Assembly: GCA_947254025.1 (NCBI GenBank)
Contig: CAMYBS010000004.1
Span: 30,215 to 94,214 of the forward strand
Source: an uncultured Clostridia bacterium
GTDB lineage: Bacteria; Bacillota; Clostridia; Tissierellales; Peptoniphilaceae
DNA length: 64,000 nucleotides
Reading direction: 5' to 3'
Shown here: positions 61,533 through 64,000 of the stretch, one piece after another
How the letters are laid out: every line of letters begins with the position of its first letter
How positions within the stretch are numbered: position 1 is the first letter of the stretch
Position numbers and translations under genes: made by a program
The notes under the pieces: model-generated
Seen by the model: only the letters and a program-made list of their open reading frames with translations
Database searches by the model: none
Told to the model about the DNA's origin: nothing

Positions 61533-64000
61533 ATGAAAATCAAAAAAACGAGGATTTTAGGCTTAATTCTAGCCTTTATCATCTTTTTCACCAACCTTCC
61601 ATTTGGAAGCGGCATAGTACATGCTGGGGCGGGGGATGTTGAAATTAATGGTACAAACTTTCCTGATAAAATATTTAAGGGATTTGTAAAACAATATGAT
61701 AAGAATAACAATGGCATTTTAGAGAAATGGGAAACAAGTGGTGTAACAAATATTTATCTAAAGTCTACAAGTAGTAAAGGAAAAATTACAAGCCTTGAAG
61801 GGATTGCATGTTTTAAAGACCTTGAAATACTTGATTGCTCAAACAATCAAATAACATCATTAGATTTAAGCCAAAACATCTATCTTAAGACACTTATTTG
61901 CGAACTGAACGAACTAAGCTCATTAAAAGTAAGTAAAAATATGGCCCTTACAAGTCTTAAATGTTCAAGAAACCAACTAAGTTCATTAGATGTAAGCCAA
62001 AACAAAGCGCTTACGACACTTAGCTGCTATAATAACCGACTAACATCATTAGGCGTAAGCAATAACAGCGCCCTTACAGATCTCGATTGCAGGGGTAACC
62101 AACTAACATCATTAGATTTAAGCCAAAACAAAGTCCTTGCGAAACTTACCTGCTATGATAACCAACTAAGTTCATTAGATGTAAGCCAAAACTATGCTCT
62201 TACAAATCTCTCTTGCGGAAGTAACCCACTAGGAACATTAGATGTAAGCAAAAATAAAGCGCTTACGACACTTAGCTGCTATGATAACCAACTAACATCA
62301 TTAGATGTAAGCCAAAACAAAGCGCTTACGACACTTAGCTGCAGTAATAACCGACTAACATCATTAGATGTAAGCCAAAACACTGCCCTTACAAATCTCG
62401 AGTGCAGTGATAACCAACTAAGATCATTAGATGTAAGCAATAAAACAAACTTAAAAAAATTAGGTTGTAGGAGAAATAACTTAACAAATCTTAATGTAAC
62501 AGGCGCTTCTGCTCTAGAAGAAATAGTCTGTGCCGATAATAAATTATCAACCATAGATTTAGACACTAATACAAATCTTAAAAATGTAATAGTAAAAGGC
62601 AACAATATGACGACTTTAAACTCACCAAATGAAACAGCAGTACCTTTTATCGGAGGGATACAGTTTAGTGAAGTGAATCCGTATTATATTGCTGTTGATA
62701 AAAAAACAAAGAAATTCAAATATAGCGTGTTACCAGGAAAATTTGACGTGGGCAGAGCAAAAAATCTAAACGGTCTAAAAATTGAGTATGATTATTTTAA
62801 TATAACTGAAGAATATGAAGACGAAGGATATTACAAATGTTCTTATAAATACTCCTTTAATAAAAGATGGACAATTCCAGTAAAATTATATGTAAAATTT
62901 GTAGATGAAAAGGTAACTATCGGAAATGATCCGGAAATCCCTGCATTAGGAAATATTGAAAGAGTAATCTTTGATGCAGGCGAAGGCAATACAGTAGACG
63001 GAACACACAGATACAAAGTTATAGACGTACTAGCAGAAACAGCATGGGATAACAAAGCTGTAAAAGATGAAATTCCAGAAAAAGCAATAAACCAAGATAC
63101 AAAACAAGAATTTGACAAATGGAGCGAAACAGTACCAACAGCAGGTACAGTAGAAGCAAAGACATTTACAGCAACATATAAAGCAAAAGAACTAGTGAAA
63201 GCAGGAACAGATCCTAACGCAGCAGTTCCAAACGGATATACAAGAGTAAAATTTGACGCAGGCGAAGGAAATACAGTAGACGGAACACACAGATACAAAG
63301 TTATAGACGTATTAACAGGAACAGCATGGGATAACAAAGCTGTAAAAGATGAAATTCCAGAAAAAGCAATAAACCAAGATACAAAACAAGAATTTGACAA
63401 ATGGAGCGAAACAGTACCAACATCAGGAAACGTAACAACAAAAACATTTACAGCAGTCTACAAGATAAATCTAACATTTGATGCAGGCGAAGGAACCATC
63501 AACGGCGAGCAAAAGGTGGTCTTAAATGTACCTAGTACCGCGGATTTCGGATCACCAGCATTAAGGATGCGAATATTAGCGATTAAACCAATAGCCAATG
63601 ATCCCACTAAGGCATTTTTGAGTTGGCTTCCAGAAGTACCTCAAAGTGGAAAAGTAACAACACAAACATTTACAGCAACATATAAAAGCAAACCAAAATT
63701 CAGCGAAGTAACCGATCCAGACAGTCAAGTACCAGCAGGCTATGTGAGACTAAAATTCGACGCAACATCAGCTGGTAAGATTGGAAAAGTTCAAGTAAAA
63801 GCAATAGATGTACTAGATGGAACAACATACAAAGACGCAGAACTAAAAGAAAAGATTGCGGCAATAGTAGCAGTTCCAACAGACACAACACAAGAATTTA
63901 ACAAATGGAATCCAGAAGTACCAGCAACAGGAAACGTAGCAACAGAAACATTCACAGCAATCTACAAAGACGCAGAAAAAGTTGTAGTACCAAACCCAGT
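61533..64000 (+). CDS. secreted leucine-rich-repeat surface protein with C-terminal repeat modules (3' end beyond window)
   Basis: The frame is open from 61533 to the window edge (more than 820 residues). Residues 1-32 are a Sec signal peptide (KIKKTRILGLILAFIIFF, then SGIVHA-GAG). An EF-hand/dockerin-like segment DKNNNGILEKWE comes next (about 59-70). Twelve LRRs of 21 residues (consensus LDVSQNKALTTLSCxxNQLTS) fill about 110-361. From about 480 there are 94-residue beta modules with F-D-A-G-E-G and TFTATYK motifs, resembling InlB-type repeats. The protein probably continues to a cell-wall anchor off the edge. An upstream ATG at 61524 is also in frame but too close to AAAGGAT. Likely adhesion or host interaction. 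Confidence 0.88.
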   Translation, partial: MKIKKTRILGLILAFIIFFTNLPFGSGIVHAGAGDVEINGTNFPDKIFKGFVKQYDKNNNGILEKWETSGVTNIYLKSTSSKGKITSLEGIACFKDLEILDCSNNQITSLDLSQNIYLKTLICELNELSSLKVSKNMALTSLKCSRNQLSSLDVSQNKALTTLSCYNNRLTSLGVSNNSALTDLDCRGNQLTSLDLSQNKVLAKLTCYDNQLSSLDVSQNYALTNLSCGSNPLGTLDVSKNKALTTLSCYDNQLTSLDVSQNKALTTLSCSNNRLTSLDVSQNTALTNLECSDNQLRSLDVSNKTNLKKLGCRRNNLTNLNVTGASALEEIVCADNKLSTIDLDTNTNLKNVIVKGNNMTTLNSPNETAVPFIGGIQFSEVNPYYIAVDKKTKKFKYSVLPGKFDVGRAKNLNGLKIEYDYFNITEEYEDEGYYKCSYKYSFNKRWTIPVKLYVKFVDEKVTIGNDPEIPALGNIERVIFDAGEGNTVDGTHRYKVIDVLAETAWDNKAVKDEIPEKAINQDTKQEFDKWSETVPTAGTVEAKTFTATYKAKELVKAGTDPNAAVPNGYTRVKFDAGEGNTVDGTHRYKVIDVLTGTAWDNKAVKDEIPEKAINQDTKQEFDKWSETVPTSGNVTTKTFTAVYKINLTFDAGEGTINGEQKVVLNVPSTADFGSPALRMRILAIKPIANDPTKAFLSWLPEVPQSGKVTTQTFTATYKSKPKFSEVTDPDSQVPAGYVRLKFDATSAGKIGKVQVKAIDVLDGTTYKDAELKEKIAAIVAVPTDTTQEFNKWNPEVPATGNVATETFTAIYKDAEKVVVPNP
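61860..62615 (+). repeat. twelve 63-bp leucine-rich repeats
   Basis: Exact 63-bp periodicity. The central units share long identical stretches (for example GTAAGCCAAAACAAAGCG at several positions), showing recent duplication. The last three units are diverged. Confidence 0.9.
62973..63422 (+). repeat. tandem copy of a 94-residue surface module
   Basis: 62973-63140 and 63255-63422 match at 163 of 168 positions at an offset of 282 bp, in frame. A third, diverged module follows from about 63475, and a fourth from about 63745. Confidence 0.9.

Noticed and set aside
62843-63400. Minus-strand ORF of 185 codons at the LRR gene
   Set aside because: It is a shadow of the repeat modules; the + strand frame has a signal peptide, LRRs and a ribosome binding site.
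1-64000. Genome-wide recoding of TGA (as Trp or Gly)
   Set aside because: Several core genes (for example rnc, ireB and yraN) end in TGA at their normal family length, so TGA is a stop. The TGA at 19370 would be a local Sec codon.

Overview
The window is AT-rich, low-GC Gram-positive (Bacillota) chromosome. It has strong Shine-Dalgarno sites, many TTG/GTG starts, consensus -35/-10 promoters and T-tailed terminators. Gene content and order (PrpC-PrkC-RsgA-Rpe-ThiN; rpmB-Asp23-FakA-RecG; plsX-acpP-rnc-smc-ftsY-ylxM-ffh-rpsP-khpA-rimM-trmD-rplS; alaS-ireB-ruvX-DUF1292; rplU-prp-rpmA-obg) fit an anaerobic Clostridia/Tissierellia coccus of the Peptoniphilaceae type. That placement is inference; there is no rRNA here to confirm it. 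TGA is used as a normal stop (for example at the end of rnc and of ireB), so the genetic code is standard.

Layout. 1-7.4 kb: end of a zinc peptidase, then rRNA modification (rsmB, rlmN), the PP2C phosphatase / PASTA kinase pair, rsgA, rpe and thiN in one tightly packed + operon. 7.5-13.6 kb: rpmB on the minus strand, then Asp23, FakA, recG, rsmD, coaD and a coiled-coil protein. 13.6-16.3 kb: lpdA and tmcAL on the minus strand. 16.3-17.9 kb: ackA and rpmF. 17.9-23.4 kb: an accessory islet of eroded mobile-element genes wedged between rpmF and plsX. 23.5-35.1 kb: lipid, cell-division, SRP and ribosome genes. 35.1-36.3 kb: a small insert with a secreted transglutaminase-like gene, flanked by a duplicated rplS 3' end. 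36.3-48.4 kb: rbgA, rnhB, yraN, comM, dprA, topA, L21/L27 with Prp, obg, nadD, yqeK, rsfS, ridA and an SDR threonine dehydrogenase. 48.8-60.7 kb: Fe-S assembly (iscS, iscU), an AI-2E family transporter, alaS, ireB, ruvX, rnjA, valS and a CAAX-type protease. 60.7-61.0 kb: tRNA-Phe, tRNA-Gly and tRNA-Cys. 61.5 kb to the end: the 5' part of a secreted leucine-rich-repeat surface protein.

The most interesting part is the 17.9-23.4 kb islet. It holds a CopZ-like [2Fe-2S] protein whose true reading frame starts at a GTG with a perfect ribosome binding site and runs through an in-frame TGA after a Cys codon (S-C-TGA-G). A short hairpin with a GGU apical loop follows the TGA, which makes this a strong candidate selenoprotein that a plain ORF caller would truncate. 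The islet also carries a PcfB-like conjugation protein, a frameshifted DUF3847 gene, a frameshifted SEFIR/TIR gene, the C-terminal end of a large serine recombinase, and a possible double-glycine bacteriocin remnant with two small membrane proteins. A 20-bp direct repeat brackets most of it, and a near-copy of the plsX promoter lies inside it.

How the genes work together: PrpC and PrkC form a phosphorylation switch, and IreB, a known substrate class of such kinases, is encoded 50 kb away. Prp, encoded just before rpmA, should trim the N-terminal extension of L27. IscS and IscU build Fe-S clusters needed by the radical SAM proteins here (RlmN and the protein downstream of rnc). RidA next to a threonine dehydrogenase suggests reactive enamine and amino-ketone handling.
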